A DNA stretch of 64,000 nt from Trueperaceae bacterium (GCA_002707365.1 PAMQ01000015.1:139951-203950); one strand, 5' to 3'. Positions 17,942-28,035 are shown, counted from the stretch's first letter. Translations and numbers: made by a program. The notes: generated by a model from the letters alone, not told the origin.

Positions 17942-18029
17942 TGGTGCCGAGGATGGGACTTGAACCCACACGACCTAAGCGGTCACTAGCCCCTCAAGCT
18001 AGCGCGTCTACCAATTCCGCCACCTCGGC
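17942..18029 (-). tRNA. tRNA-Leu (GAG)
   Basis: Acceptor arms GCCGAGG and CCTCGGC, a long variable arm typical of Leu, T-arm GGTTCAAGTCCC, and encoded CCA. The anticodon loop TTGAGGG gives GAG, reading CUC and CUU. Confidence 0.97.
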
Positions 18030-18045
18030 AAGTAAGGCATGGAGG

Positions 18046-18074
18046 ATGATACTGTCCCTTTGAGGAGGTGTCAA
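18046..18074 (-). promoter_or_regulatory. tRNA-Leu promoter
   Basis: On the minus strand TTGACA (18074-18069), 17 bases, TATCAT (18051-18046). This is a near-consensus sigma-70 promoter about 17 bases ahead of the tRNA 5' end. Confidence 0.8.
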
Positions 18075-18131
18075 GGTGTGTGTAGGCCGAATACTAGAGA
18101 GCTATCTATCTCACGGTTTATCCTAGAGTAA

Positions 18132-18776
18132 GTGACAAAGTCTCGGTACCAAAGAATCCTGGCAGTACTACAGCGGCGACAACCTGACCTGACTGTCCTT
18201 GCTGAAGACGTATATAAACCCCACAACTTCTCAGCTATTATGCGCAGTTGCGATGCGGTGGGAGTTGGCACTGTCCACGCAGTAAACCCTACCGGAGGTA
18301 TCCCAACATTTAGCGCCACTAGTGCAAGTGCCGATAAATGGGTTGAGGTCAAAGTACACAACAATATTGAGGAAGCAATTAAGGGTGTTAGAGGTTCGGC
18401 AAAACAGATATTAGCGGCTCACCTCTCAGATGAAGCCCTAGATTACCGGGACGTAGACTACACAATACCAACTTGCATCTTATTAGGAAATGAAAAAGCT
18501 GGGGTGAGTGTAGCAGCAGCCCAACACGCTGACCATCACATTGTTATACCCATGCTTGGAATGGTTCGCTCGCTCAACGTTTCAGTAGCCGCTGCTGTAG
18601 TTCTTTTCGAAGCTCAGCGCCAACGTCGTGAGATCGGATTTTACAAAATACCCCGTTTGCATCCTGACTCTATTGCTCGTAAAGCGTTTTCTTGGCTATA
18701 TCCAAAAGAAGCTCGCCGTCTTGACGAAATTGATGAACCATATCCAGAACTTGATGAAGCCGGCGAATTCTACTAA
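18132..18776 (+). CDS. trmH: tRNA (guanosine-18-2'-O)-methyltransferase
   Basis: SPOUT-class enzyme that methylates G18 in the D-loop of tRNA. The 214-aa sequence closely follows Thermus TrmH: RRQPDLTVLAEDVYKPHNFSA near the start, DAVGVGTVHAVNPTGGIPTF, the knot motifs ILLGNEKAGVS and IPMLGMVRSLNVSVAAAV, and LFEAQRQRRE. The catalytic Arg of the NFSAIMRSCD segment and the trefoil-knot residues are present. The start is GTG 18132. It sits just beyond the tRNA-Leu promoter on the opposite strand. Confidence 0.94.
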   Translation: MTKSRYQRILAVLQRRQPDLTVLAEDVYKPHNFSAIMRSCDAVGVGTVHAVNPTGGIPTFSATSASADKWVEVKVHNNIEEAIKGVRGSAKQILAAHLSDEALDYRDVDYTIPTCILLGNEKAGVSVAAAQHADHHIVIPMLGMVRSLNVSVAAAVVLFEAQRQRREIGFYKIPRLHPDSIARKAFSWLYPKEARRLDEIDEPYPELDEAGEFY

Positions 18777-18999
18777 ACCAACTCAGTTTCTCTAACTTAT
18801 TGAGGTCTTTTTCGACAGAGAGTTCAATGTATGCCTGTTAAATACTTGTTTATACTCAATAATCTCACTAAATTCTAGAAGTACATTGATCAACGGTCAT
18901 TATATGTCACAACTTAAGAATTTCGGTTTACGGTTGCCTGAGTCCCAACCAATGCACCACTCACTATCTATTGCAACAACCGCTGGTATTATTCCTTTT

Positions 19000-19665
19000 A
19001 TGGACGAGATGTTCGAGGTACGTGAATTAGGACTGCTCCCTTACCAGGAAGCCTGGGACATACAAAAAGAAATACATTCTGCGATTGTCGCCGGGGAATC
19101 TGCTCCTACGCTACTACTAGTTGAACACCCGCCAGTGATAACTTTCGGAAAGGGAGGTGGTCGTCAAAACCTCTTATATAGTGAATCCACGTTGGCTGCC
19201 CGGGGATTCGAGCTTTACGATGTTGAGCGTGGAGGTAACGTAACTTATCATGGTCCAGGCCAATTAGTCGGTTATCCCTTATTTCCTGTTGGCAGACGGG
19301 TTCTACGCTTCCTCCGAACGCTCGAAGGGGCCATGATAAGTGTTCTTTGCAAACTTGGGATAAACGCCACTGGTAGCCCAGGCTATGCAGGTGTATGGGT
19401 GGGCACCGAAAAAGTAGTTGCCATAGGCGTTGCAGTGCGTAGGGACGTTTCTTTGCATGGATTTGCTCTTAATGTTGCAACAAATTTACAACACTTCGAA
19501 ACAATCGTTCCTTGTGGAATTCCTGATAGGGGTGTAACTAGCCTAACGAAACTATTAAGGCGCTCCGTTACAATCGAGGAAATCTGTCCTCTGGTAATCG
19601 AGGCGATGCACGCTGCGTTCAAAAAGCCTTCGACAGACCTAAAAAGGAGATCTCATGAACTCTAG
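19000..19665 (+). CDS. lipB: Octanoyl-(acyl carrier protein) lipoyl transferase
   Basis: Moves octanoate from ACP to lipoyl domains of 2-oxoacid dehydrogenases and GcvH; LipA then inserts sulfur. Signatures: [26 protein letters not shown], the catalytic Lys of [17 protein letters not shown], and the catalytic Cys of IVPCGI. I prefer the ATG at 19000 (221 aa) because family members begin close to [13 protein letters not shown]; the frame is open back to a TTG at 18886 with an ATG at 18904, and neither has a Shine-Dalgarno, so the start is uncertain. It overlaps lipA by 11 bases. Confidence 0.9.
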   Translation: MDEMFEVRELGLLPYQEAWDIQKEIHSAIVAGESAPTLLLVEHPPVITFGKGGGRQNLLYSESTLAARGFELYDVERGGNVTYHGPGQLVGYPLFPVGRRVLRFLRTLEGAMISVLCKLGINATGSPGYAGVWVGTEKVVAIGVAVRRDVSLHGFALNVATNLQHFETIVPCGIPDRGVTSLTKLLRRSVTIEEICPLVIEAMHAAFKKPSTDLKRRSHEL

Positions 19666-20632
19666 AGACTTAAAACATCTCATACGGTCCGTTCACGGCG
19701 GCATCGCTAAATCCAACCCGACAACATTAAATGACAAGAAGCCTAGCTGGTTGAAGGTGCCGCTACCGACTGGTAATCGGTATCAAGAAATCCGCAAAAC
19801 GGTAACCGAGAAGCGCCTTGCTACTGTCTGCGAAGAAGCGCGCTGCCCCAATTTAGCTGAGTGTTGGGATGCTGGTACAGCAACGATCATGCTGATGGGA
19901 TCCGTCTGCACTCGGGCTTGCCGTTTCTGTGCTGTAGCTACAGGAAATCCTCAGCGCTTTCTTGATCCGGACGAACCTAGATTAGCTGCGGAATCAGTGA
20001 GATCCATGGGCCTGAACTACGTGGTTCTTACCTCAGTAGACCGTGATGATCTCCCTGACGGCGGAGCTAATCACTACGCTAGTTGCGTCAAAAGCATTAA
20101 AACCCTAAACCCCGCCACTGCCGTGGAAGCACTCACACCAGACTTTAGCGGTGATGTTCAGGCTGTCCGAACGGTTGTTAAGTCAGGGATAGAAGTCTTC
20201 GCGCAAAATATTGAAACTGTCCGACGACTCACACATCCAGTACGTGATCCCCGTGCCAGTTACGAGCAGACTATAGAGGTATTGAAGGTAGCTAAGACAT
20301 GTCGCCCGGATGTTCTTACCAAAACAAGTCTCATGCTTGGATTAGGAGAAACAGATCAAGAGGTATTGGAAACCATGGATGACCTGCGTCTAGCTGACGT
20401 CGACATTCTTACGCTAGGTCAATACCTGAGGCCCTCTGCTAGCCACCTTCCCGTAAGTCGTTACGTACATCCGGATACCTTCAATCGTTTACGCTCAGAG
20501 GGGCTTAAACGGGGGTTTCACGAGGTGGTTTCGGGACCGCTAGTAAGGTCGAGTTATAGAGCTGAACGTGCTCTGGAAAAGAACAACGTGGGTCTTGGCA
20601 ATTACCAGCCCATCAAAACCAATAGAACCTAA
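19655..20632 (+). CDS. lipA: Lipoyl synthase
   Basis: Radical SAM enzyme that inserts two sulfurs into octanoyl groups. Both iron-sulfur clusters are visible: the auxiliary [12 protein letters not shown] and the SAM-binding CTRACRFC. The auxiliary-cluster Ser ligand lies in RSSYRAE near the C-terminus. The 325-aa length is standard. AAGGAG stands eight bases before the ATG, inside the end of lipB, so the pair is translationally coupled in the order lipB-lipA. Confidence 0.97.
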   Translation: MNSRDLKHLIRSVHGGIAKSNPTTLNDKKPSWLKVPLPTGNRYQEIRKTVTEKRLATVCEEARCPNLAECWDAGTATIMLMGSVCTRACRFCAVATGNPQRFLDPDEPRLAAESVRSMGLNYVVLTSVDRDDLPDGGANHYASCVKSIKTLNPATAVEALTPDFSGDVQAVRTVVKSGIEVFAQNIETVRRLTHPVRDPRASYEQTIEVLKVAKTCRPDVLTKTSLMLGLGETDQEVLETMDDLRLADVDILTLGQYLRPSASHLPVSRYVHPDTFNRLRSEGLKRGFHEVVSGPLVRSSYRAERALEKNNVGLGNYQPIKTNRT

Positions 20633-20939
20633 TTATCCGCATCTTATCCAGTATAGTTCTACTCATAGCATTAGAATCACGACTATAAATCTCGAATGGT
20701 ATTATGTTTGGGGCTTTACGGGAAAGCAATGTAACCAAAAAATTTCAATTCACCACTATTACAGTGAGATAAGACCCTGAATGCACCGTACCCACCCTTA
20801 ACTCTCGACAGAGAAGAATCTCAGGAGATTCCTGACATCTACAACCTCAAACCCTCTGAACACCGCTACCACTAGCCTCAACGATGATACACTCCGCCAT
20901 GATATACGTAATCTCCTGTAATTCGGATATTTACCACGA
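20633..20939. other. Intergenic stretch lipA-crcB, no gene seen
   Basis: No coding frame is supported here. The only visible structure is a pair of overlapping small palindromes at 20816-20834 (GAATCTC-AG-GAGATTC and CAGGA-GAT-TCCTG). I looked for a fluoride riboswitch ahead of crcB and did not find its conserved segments. Confidence 0.5.
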
Positions 20940-21317
20940 ATGACTCTCCTAGGCTTAGCGTTGGGAGGAGCTCTCGGCACTTTGTGTCGATATGGCATAA
21001 ACATATTTTTCCAGGGCCTTCTCAAGCCAACTACTTTAGCTGGATTCCCTTTAGGCACCTTAGTTGTCAACGTAGCAGGATCATTTCTGCTTGCTCTTCT
21101 TCTTTTTCAATCAAAAATTGAGCTACCCGGACCACTCCGTATTGCGATCGCTGCAGGATTCTTGGGAGCCCTTACAACCTTTTCTACCTTTGAATTTGAA
21201 ACTGACCAATTATTAAGAAGCTCGAAAGTTTTTCTAGGCATATTCTATCTATTGGGCAACTTATTATTTAGTTATGCTGCTATCCTTATAGGAAGAGTAT
21301 TGGCGATCAAGTTATAA
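20940..21317 (+). CDS. crcB: Fluoride ion channel Fluc/CrcB
   Basis: Small dimeric membrane channel that expels fluoride. It is 125 aa with four predicted helices. Family motifs: LGGALGTLCRYG, LGTLVVNVAGSFLLALL with the conserved Asn, and GFLGALTTFSTFEFET with the Phe-box and TTFST sodium-site motif. It occurs as a single copy, so the channel would be a homodimer. The 3' end overlaps convergent pdxT by 11 bases. Confidence 0.94.
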   Translation: MTLLGLALGGALGTLCRYGINIFFQGLLKPTTLAGFPLGTLVVNVAGSFLLALLLFQSKIELPGPLRIAIAAGFLGALTTFSTFEFETDQLLRSSKVFLGIFYLLGNLLFSYAAILIGRVLAIKL

Positions 21318-21891
21318 TTGGCTCTCCACATATATGGTTGGCAAAAAGTGCATGGATACGGTCGTCTCCAGTGAGCTCTGGGTGAAAAACCGACACGAGC
21401 ACTCGATCAGACTTCACTAGTACAGGGCATTCCTCAAAACAGCTCAATACTTCTACCTGCTTGCCGATTGAAACAATCTTTGGCGCCCGGATGAAAACTC
21501 CAGGGAACAAGCTTTCAAAGCCTGAGATTTTCAGAGCTACTTCAAAAGAATTTACCTGACGACCATAAGCGTTTCGTTCCAACGAAACAGCAAGAAGTCC
21601 AAGTCGGGCCTGGGTTATATGACCAGGAAGTTGGTTAGCAACTGTGATCGCGCCTGCGCACGTACCCCAAATTCCACCACCTGCCCGGTGAAAATCCTTA
21701 ATAGCTTTATCTAAACCATAGGTTGTCATTAATTTAGTTATTGCGCTCGATTCTCCTCCGGGAATAATAAGGCCCGTCAAGCCCTTAAGATGCTTCGGAA
21801 GACGGACTTCGACACTGTCAACTCCAAGACGCTGAAAAGCTCTTCTATGCTCACGGAATGCTCCCTGAAGAGCTAGGATGCCAACGGTCAT
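21307..21891 (-). CDS. pdxT: PLP synthase glutaminase subunit
   Basis: Class I glutamine amidotransferase that supplies ammonia to PdxS for pyridoxal 5'-phosphate synthesis. It is 194 aa with the GGESSAITKL motif, the nucleophile Cys in GTCAGAI, and the His-Glu pair in VFHPELTGD. Other marks are NAYGRQVNSFE and FIRAPKI. The partner pdxS lies 3.2 kb upstream on the same strand with two genes in between, which is unusual because pdxS and pdxT are normally adjacent. Confidence 0.95.
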   Translation of the reverse strand: MTVGILALQGAFREHRRAFQRLGVDSVEVRLPKHLKGLTGLIIPGGESSAITKLMTTYGLDKAIKDFHRAGGGIWGTCAGAITVANQLPGHITQARLGLLAVSLERNAYGRQVNSFEVALKISGFESLFPGVFIRAPKIVSIGKQVEVLSCFEECPVLVKSDRVLVSVFHPELTGDDRIHALFANHICGEPIIT

Positions 21892-21936
21892 TATCAGTTA
21901 TGTTGCCACGAAGATTACAGGGAGCAGTAGCGGGCG

Positions 21937-22830
21937 CTACTCTGGGAGCCTTACGGACGCCAATATAGCAGCTCCGACAACAGTTTGAATTGCTACCGAG
22001 AGCTCTATCAGTGGTACATGCGGACCACTGCCTGTGCTTAAAGCAAAACATGTGTCACCATCAAACAAAGTGACTGGCGTAATAGTCCTAGCCAGTCCAG
22101 ACTGAGCACTTCCAGCCAGAAGCCTTGCCTCGGCTTTAGATATTGGTACATCTGTTGCGACCACCACGAGGGTTGTGTTCGTCACAGGAGATCCCTGCAA
22201 TCCTGCTGATAATTCTCCGGTTTCTCCGGGAACGCCAGCTACGAAATGACCGGTCTCGGGATCAACGATATTTCCTCCCGGATTTACCACGGCAAGAGCA
22301 GATACTACCGCACCATGGACATGAGTACAGGCCGATCCCAATCCACCGTAAGAGCTTTTATCGACTCCCTTAGATGTCCCAACTCGAGCTCCTGTACCAG
22401 CACCGATTCGACCCATTAAGACTGGCGAACCAGTCGCCTTGCTAGCAGCAATATAACCTTCCTCGACACCAGGTCGCGCACACGAATTACCTGTCCATCT
22501 GTCGAAAATTGCTGCTGCTGGAACAATGGGAATTGGACCGTAATTAGTCTCAAAGCCAATCGCGCGCTCCTCGAGCCACCTCATAACACCTCCTGCTGCT
22601 TCCAGTCCGAAGGCACTTCCTCCACAGAGTGCAACCGCGTTAATCCGCTGCACACTTTTCTCAGGTTCAAGAAGAGCCGTCTCGCGAACACTGGGTCCTC
22701 CGCCGGAGATAACAACTGACGCTACACATCCCTCAGGAGGACACAAAATCACTGTACATCCAGTGGATTGCTCTGAATCAGTCCAGTGGCCTACCTCAAT
22801 TCCTTCCACAGCAGTCAGAGTGTCATTCAT
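21937..22830 (-). CDS. P1 family (S58) self-cleaving aminopeptidase
   Basis: Homologue of the DmpA L-aminopeptidase/D-esterase and the NylC endo-oligopeptidase, of 297 aa. Marks: EVGHWTD, GGSAFGLEAAGG, GRIGAGTGARVG, VVNPGGNIVDP, and TNTTLVVVATDVP. In the family a precursor cuts itself before a Ser or Thr that becomes the nucleophile. Here Asn218-Thr219 resembles the NylC site, which I infer to be the cleavage point. The natural substrate is unknown. Its start overlaps the PBP1A stop (ATGA), which couples it to cell-wall synthesis. Confidence 0.88.
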   Translation of the reverse strand: MNDTLTAVEGIEVGHWTDSEQSTGCTVILCPPEGCVASVVISGGGPSVRETALLEPEKSVQRINAVALCGGSAFGLEAAGGVMRWLEERAIGFETNYGPIPIVPAAAIFDRWTGNSCARPGVEEGYIAASKATGSPVLMGRIGAGTGARVGTSKGVDKSSYGGLGSACTHVHGAVVSALAVVNPGGNIVDPETGHFVAGVPGETGELSAGLQGSPVTNTTLVVVATDVPISKAEARLLAGSAQSGLARTITPVTLFDGDTCFALSTGSGPHVPLIELSVAIQTVVGAAILASVRLPE

Positions 22831-25040
22831 GGCTCTATAGGATTTTCCGGGCGTGGCGAGAGATAGCGTTGAAGATCTTTAGGCTTAATCTCGATAACCT
22901 CAATAAACTCAGATGAGGTCTCTAAAGTTGCTTGATAACCCGTTCGGGAATCTATGGCGACCTCTAACTTGATCGGATTTAGAGGGGAAGTAGTAGATGG
23001 TTCTCTTCCTTCTAAAAAAGCGCCAATGGTCCCTTCGGAACTTGCTTCGCCAGAAATTCGATCAAAACTCCTAAAGACAATACCGTCTGGTACTGGAAAT
23101 CCTCTCGGATCACTTGGTCTTCCCAATAGAGCGTTTTCTACAAAATCGGTCCATGCATAAATAGGTTGCCTTGAACTATTAACGGTATTTTGCGTACCGT
23201 CACTACGCACCATAGTCTTTGGAATGGGCTGGGGTTCGTCATAACCTATCCAAACGGCCGCTACCATGCCGGGCGTAATCCCTACGAACCAAATATCTTT
23301 CTCGTCGTTAGTTGTCCCTGTTTTACCAGCCACCCAACGCCCCTCAACTGCCGCTCGCCAACTAAAAGCAGTAGGGTTAACATCTGTCACATTGCCATGA
23401 AGAAGGTCAAGGACAACATATGCAGTCTGTTCGCTCCAAACACGCGTCAATCTAGGGTTAGCCTGGTATAGGATGTTGCCCTCTGCGTCAATTACACTCC
23501 TAATAAAGTGGGGTTCAACCTGAGTACCTCCGTTTGCAAACGCGGAAAATGCCGCAGCATGTTGTAATGGAGTCACTTCAAAAGAGCCTAGTGAGAGAGA
23601 GAAAAAGGGCTGGACATCGGAATACCCCAGTTCTGAGGCTCGCTGGGCTACCGCCTGTGGCGTAGCAGCCTCCAGTGCTTTTACCGCTGGTATATTTCTT
23701 GACAAATTAAGATGCTCTCTAACTGTTGCTACACCTATAAACTCATCGTCATGGTTTGTTGGTGAGTAAACCTCTTGACCCTGCTGGTCGAAGATTGTCT
23801 CTTCATCTACCAGTATAGTCGCCTGATGAAGCCCTCCTTGTTCTATAGCCGTGGCATACACAATTGGCTTAAATGAGCTACCAGGCTGTCTACGAGCCTG
23901 TGTCACACGGTTGAATTCAAGGGCTTCAATTCCCGGATCAAGTTTCTCCCCAACCATTGCTAGCACCTCTCCGGTACCGGGGTCGATTCCAACAATAGCT
24001 AACTGAGCATTTTGAGGTACCTCAGCTCTCTCAGAAGCTGAGTTAGCTGCTCTTTGTGCCTGCATGTCAATAGTTGTATAGACATTTAGGCCTCCTGCCC
24101 CAAACACCACGCTTTCACCAAAACGGTCTGTCAGCCAATTACGAACTGCAAAAACCACATGACTAGAAAGCTCTGAACTTACACTCTCCTGAACAATTAC
24201 CTCATCACCAGTACGCTCAAGGGAAACAACATTGCCCGTTCTATCGTAGGTTACCTTCCAACCTTTTGGTTCTAATCGATATCGCCAGGCTCTATCTGCC
24301 TCAGCAGAACTTATCATTCCTCTGATAACCATCCGATTCAAAACCCTTGCCATGCTTTCTCGGGAGTCATGAAATTCTTCATGATAGGAGTTAGGGAGAG
24401 GGATCAGACGAGCTAGGTAAAGTCCCTCTGCAAGATTTAACTCTATAGGATCCTTACCAAAATATGCTTGCGCTGCTGCTCGAATACCGTAAACGTTTCC
24501 TCCCCAATAAATCACGTTTACATAACGTTGAAGTACTTCAGCCTTAGTGAGACGGCGTTCGAGTTCAATCGCGAGCATCACTTCTTTTGCTTTGCGTTCT
24601 AACGAACGATTCGCACTAAGCTCTGCAAGAATCGTGTTCTTTACAACCTGGGTGGTAATAGTAGAACCACCGCGATCGGCCTGACCAAAGAATTCTTCGT
24701 AGAATGCCCGAGCTATACCTGGCAGATCAAATCCATAGTGGTCAAAAAATTGATCATCCTCGTAAGCGATAATGGCTTGCAAAACAGCGGGAGAAACTTC
24801 GTCTAACCGAACGGGAATCCTGTTTATACCTGCACGATCTTCCCCAAACACAGGAACAATCGAACCGATCTCAGTTCCATCGCTAGCAAAGATCTTAGAG
24901 GTAGCCGTGAAATCTAGAGCATCTATACCTTCAAGGCTGGGTAATTCCTGAGCCCACTGCAAGGCCGAGGCACCAAGAAGAGCCGATACTGACAAAATCA
25001 CTGTCAGTAGTACGAGGAAGGCACCGCGGACAATCCTCAC
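22827..25040 (-). CDS. Class A penicillin-binding protein (PBP1A type)
   Basis: Bifunctional peptidoglycan synthase of 737 aa. One N-terminal membrane helix (about 5-27) precedes the GT51 glycosyltransferase domain with EDDQFFDHYG (catalytic Glu), RGGSTITTQVVKN and RKAKEVMLAIELE. The transpeptidase follows with SSFK (nucleophile Ser), SRN, and KTGTT. All active-site motifs are intact. The start is GTG 25040 with a weak Shine-Dalgarno. It lies between pdxS (81 bases away) and the P1 peptidase (4-base overlap). Confidence 0.94.
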   Translation of the reverse strand: MRIVRGAFLVLLTVILSVSALLGASALQWAQELPSLEGIDALDFTATSKIFASDGTEIGSIVPVFGEDRAGINRIPVRLDEVSPAVLQAIIAYEDDQFFDHYGFDLPGIARAFYEEFFGQADRGGSTITTQVVKNTILAELSANRSLERKAKEVMLAIELERRLTKAEVLQRYVNVIYWGGNVYGIRAAAQAYFGKDPIELNLAEGLYLARLIPLPNSYHEEFHDSRESMARVLNRMVIRGMISSAEADRAWRYRLEPKGWKVTYDRTGNVVSLERTGDEVIVQESVSSELSSHVVFAVRNWLTDRFGESVVFGAGGLNVYTTIDMQAQRAANSASERAEVPQNAQLAIVGIDPGTGEVLAMVGEKLDPGIEALEFNRVTQARRQPGSSFKPIVYATAIEQGGLHQATILVDEETIFDQQGQEVYSPTNHDDEFIGVATVREHLNLSRNIPAVKALEAATPQAVAQRASELGYSDVQPFFSLSLGSFEVTPLQHAAAFSAFANGGTQVEPHFIRSVIDAEGNILYQANPRLTRVWSEQTAYVVLDLLHGNVTDVNPTAFSWRAAVEGRWVAGKTGTTNDEKDIWFVGITPGMVAAVWIGYDEPQPIPKTMVRSDGTQNTVNSSRQPIYAWTDFVENALLGRPSDPRGFPVPDGIVFRSFDRISGEASSEGTIGAFLEGREPSTTSPLNPIKLEVAIDSRTGYQATLETSSEFIEVIEIKPKDLQRYLSPRPENPIEP

Positions 25041-25121
25041 GTCGACAATTCTACCAGTTCAACTTCAAATATTCTTTGCTAACAAAGATCTTTCCGCGCG
25101 TCACCCTGAGCCCCCCAGAAA

Positions 25122-26057
25122 TCACCATCCGCGAGTAGCAAGAAGTTGTTCCTCTTCAAGTAGATCGCTATTAATTCCAACCATAGCCTCACCCAATCCC
25201 CGGGATACTTCAGCGAGAATGTCAGGGTCCTCAAAGTGACTAACAGATCGGACAATAGCCTGTGCCCTCTCGAACCAGGCCTTTTGTTGATCCTCTTGAG
25301 AAAGGTCAGAAGCTGACTTAAATATTCCCGAACCCACGAATACTCCATCAACTCCAAGTTGCATCATGAGAGCTGCGTCAGCTGGGGTGGCTATTCCACC
25401 GGCAGCAAAGTTTACCACTGGCAATGTACCGCTCTGATGAACGTCACGAACTAAATCGAAAGGAGCTCCGATATTCTTAGCGTACGCCATCAGTTCCTCT
25501 TCAGGCTTTGCGCTAACCATTTTCACGTCTCCTAACACGCTTCGGGCATGGCGGACAGCTTCTACCACATTTCCAGTTCCAGCCTCTCCTTTAGTGCGAA
25601 TCATACTTGCACCCTCTCCAATGCGCCGGAGAGCTTCTCCTATATTGGTTGCCCCGCATACGAATGGGACCTTGAACCCGTGCTTATTAATGTGATGGCT
25701 TTCGTCAGCTGGAGTCAATACCTCTGATTCGTCAACAAAATCGACCCCCAGAGATTGCAAAATCTGAGCCTCAACGAAGTGCCCGATACGCGCCTTAGCC
25801 ATAACTGGTATTGAGACAGCCTCTATGATCTCGACAATCATATCTGGATTGCTCATTCTAGCAACGCCACCTTGGGCCCGGATATCAGCAGGTACCCGTT
25901 CCAAAGCCATGACAGCGACAGCTCCCGCATCCTCTGCTATTTGCGCTTGATCAGAATTAACCACATCCATAATGACGCCGCCTTTAAACATTTCGGCAAA
26001 ACCGGTCTTTACGGCTGTGCTACCAACCAATTTAGTTGAAAGTCCCTTGTCATCCAT
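25122..26057 (-). CDS. pdxS: PLP synthase subunit PdxS
   Basis: Makes pyridoxal 5'-phosphate from ribose 5-phosphate, glyceraldehyde 3-phosphate and ammonia in a 12-mer with PdxT. It is 311 aa with [26 protein letters not shown], the catalytic Lys in MAKARIGH, the second Lys in [11 protein letters not shown], and [25 protein letters not shown] precedes the ATG. The run of same-strand genes continues from trpD, 102 bases upstream. Confidence 0.97.
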   Translation of the reverse strand: MDDKGLSTKLVGSTAVKTGFAEMFKGGVIMDVVNSDQAQIAEDAGAVAVMALERVPADIRAQGGVARMSNPDMIVEIIEAVSIPVMAKARIGHFVEAQILQSLGVDFVDESEVLTPADESHHINKHGFKVPFVCGATNIGEALRRIGEGASMIRTKGEAGTGNVVEAVRHARSVLGDVKMVSAKPEEELMAYAKNIGAPFDLVRDVHQSGTLPVVNFAAGGIATPADAALMMQLGVDGVFVGSGIFKSASDLSQEDQQKAWFERAQAIVRSVSHFEDPDILAEVSRGLGEAMVGINSDLLEEEQLLATRGW

Positions 26058-26159
26058 TCTGTTTCACCTCTTAGCAATCAATCTTTCCTTGAAAAGCAGC
26101 TTCTCTTCTTTACGTTACCCCAAGAATCCGAAGGCTTGAGAAGGAGTTTACACCGTGAA

Positions 26160-27197
26160 TTATTGATTGAAAGCCACATACGCTTCCAATCGTTCTTGGG
26201 CAGCCCCAGAATCAATAAGATTTGCCGCCAACTCGACCCCAGCCTGCAGGCTTGATGCACAACCGCCCAGGTAGAGTCCAGAACCTGCATTAAATAGCAC
26301 AACATCTCGTTTCGCTCCTACCTCTTCACCTGATAGAACAGCACGAGTAATTACTGCATTATCTTGAGGATCACCGCCAGCGAGGTCATTTAAAGAATAC
26401 TTTGAGAGACCGACGTCCTCAGAGAAAATGGAGTAAGAGGATACTTGACCATCTGAACCTAATTCACTAACAAAGTTCTCTCCTGTAACCGAAAAATCAT
26501 CTAAGCCATCGCCGTGTACCACTAGTGCCCTTTCAACGCCCAGTTTTCCCAGAACATGAGCCAGTAGTTCAGTCATGCTTGGATCAAACACCCCCATCAA
26601 CTGACGATTAGCGCCAGCAGGGTTCGTAAGGGGGCCGAGAACATTAAAAACAGTTCGAGCCCTTAATTCAGCCCGAACAGGTGCGACAAAGCGCATTGCA
26701 GGATGATGACTCCGAGCAAAGAGGAAAGCGACACCAGTAGCTTCTAGGCTTTCCGCAAGAACCTCTGGATTTTGGTCGATATTGACCCCAAGCGCTTCTA
26801 AGAGATCTGCTGACCCAGACCGTTTTGTAACCCCCCGGTTTCCGTGCTTTGCCACTCGTACCCCACCAGCAGCGACAACGAACGCTACAGTGGTACTAAT
26901 GTTCAACGTGGATTTCCCTGTACCTCCGGTTCCACAAGTATCCAACAATGGAGTGTCCATTGGGACGGAGAGTTTTACTGACCGCTCTCGCATGGCTTCA
27001 GCGAAACCGGTAATTTCTTGAACCGTTTCACCACGGGTCCGAAGGGCGGCTAGTAGGGCTGCTACCTGGACCTTAGAAACTCTGTCGTCCATAATCAATC
27101 CCATGACATCTTTCGCCTCCGACTCACTCATTAAGATCCCATCAAAGAGTCGGTTCAATAGAGGTGAAAGGTCTTCTCTTGTGTCAGCTTCGGTCAC
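26160..27197 (-). CDS. trpD: Anthranilate phosphoribosyltransferase
   Basis: Adds the phosphoribosyl group to anthranilate in tryptophan synthesis. It is 345 aa with the PRPP and magnesium site LDTCGTGGTGKSTLNIST, AKHGNRGVTKRSGSADLLEALG, FLFARSHHPAM, and FNVLGPLTNPA. The start is GTG 27197, with AAGGAG seven bases upstream, and it overlaps the end of the glycosyltransferase gene by 14 bases. It is therefore coupled to that gene and not directly to trpG. Confidence 0.96.
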   Translation of the reverse strand: MTEADTREDLSPLLNRLFDGILMSESEAKDVMGLIMDDRVSKVQVAALLAALRTRGETVQEITGFAEAMRERSVKLSVPMDTPLLDTCGTGGTGKSTLNISTTVAFVVAAGGVRVAKHGNRGVTKRSGSADLLEALGVNIDQNPEVLAESLEATGVAFLFARSHHPAMRFVAPVRAELRARTVFNVLGPLTNPAGANRQLMGVFDPSMTELLAHVLGKLGVERALVVHGDGLDDFSVTGENFVSELGSDGQVSSYSIFSEDVGLSKYSLNDLAGGDPQDNAVITRAVLSGEEVGAKRDVVLFNAGSGLYLGGCASSLQAGVELAANLIDSGAAQERLEAYVAFNQ

Positions 27198-28032
27198 CGT
27201 GAATCTCCTTCCATTTTGCTATTGCTCCCTCACAATAGGCTTTTTCGTATGCCACCTTATCTGTACCTAGAAGAAACACCAGGGGGCTAATCGGTGGGCT
27301 CAATAGAAACCATTTTATTGTCAGCATCCAGGGCTTAACACCGAGGCGAAAAGCCGTCTTTGGATAACGCTTAGCAATCTCGACTGCATTTGATCCAGCA
27401 CTGCTGGCTTTATCGACTTGGGCAGTCATCGTAGGATCTGGCCCGATATGATCCGTTACTACACTAGTCAATGCCACAAGAGGGTACCCTGCCTCTCTCA
27501 ATTTGAATCCTAGCAAGACGTCCTCGTGACCGTATCCGCCCAACCACTCTGGGAAACCGCCAACTTCCCAGAATTGTGTTGCCGAAATGCTAAAATCAGT
27601 ATGTAAGTTCCAATATTGAAATCTTTGGGGTCGTAAATCTCGGTAGCGCCCGTCCCGATGGTGCCAACGAATTCCGCCCTGATAGACACCCGCCTTTCCA
27701 GCGTGAGCATGGACGTGAGTTTGCAGGTTTTCTTGACGAAGTAAACAGTCGTCATCTGAAAAGTATAGTAACTGGCCTTTAGCCAGACGAGCGCAGGCAT
27801 TACGGCCAGCCGAAACACCACGGTTTTCTGGAAAGGTTATGAGCTTAATTGCGAATGGGGTGCTGACCTGTTTAATCGCCTCAAGAGTGCCTTCCTCATC
27901 ACCATTGATACACAACACCAGTTCAAATTGTTCAGGAAACATTGTTTGTTCTGAAAGGGATTTCAACTTTCTCAGTAGTAAATCACGGCGATTCCGCGTA
28001 ACAGTTATCACCGAAATGGTTGGGGACTTCAT
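27184..28032 (-). CDS. Family 2 glycosyltransferase
   Basis: GT-A fold enzyme of 282 aa. Marks: ISVITVTRNRRDLLLRKLKSL at the start, ENRGVSAGRNAC, the DXD-type YFSDDDCLL, and an acceptor-side block GGFPEWLGGYGHEDVLLGFKL. A hydrophobic stretch near 235-255 may attach to the membrane. Donor and acceptor are unknown; family 2 enzymes build polysaccharide, glycolipid or protein glycans. It stands between trpG (three bases away) and trpD (14-base overlap), an unexpected place for such a gene. Confidence 0.88.
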   Translation of the reverse strand: MKSPTISVITVTRNRRDLLLRKLKSLSEQTMFPEQFELVLCINGDEEGTLEAIKQVSTPFAIKLITFPENRGVSAGRNACARLAKGQLLYFSDDDCLLRQENLQTHVHAHAGKAGVYQGGIRWHHRDGRYRDLRPQRFQYWNLHTDFSISATQFWEVGGFPEWLGGYGHEDVLLGFKLREAGYPLVALTSVVTDHIGPDPTMTAQVDKASSAGSNAVEIAKRYPKTAFRLGVKPWMLTIKWFLLSPPISPLVFLLGTDKVAYEKAYCEGAIAKWKEIHGDRS

Positions 28033-28035
28033 AAG

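Noticed and set aside
20633..20939. Fluoride riboswitch upstream of crcB
   Set aside because: Neither the GGCGATGG-like 5' segment nor the CTGATGACTCCTAC-like 3' segment is present; only short palindromes were found.
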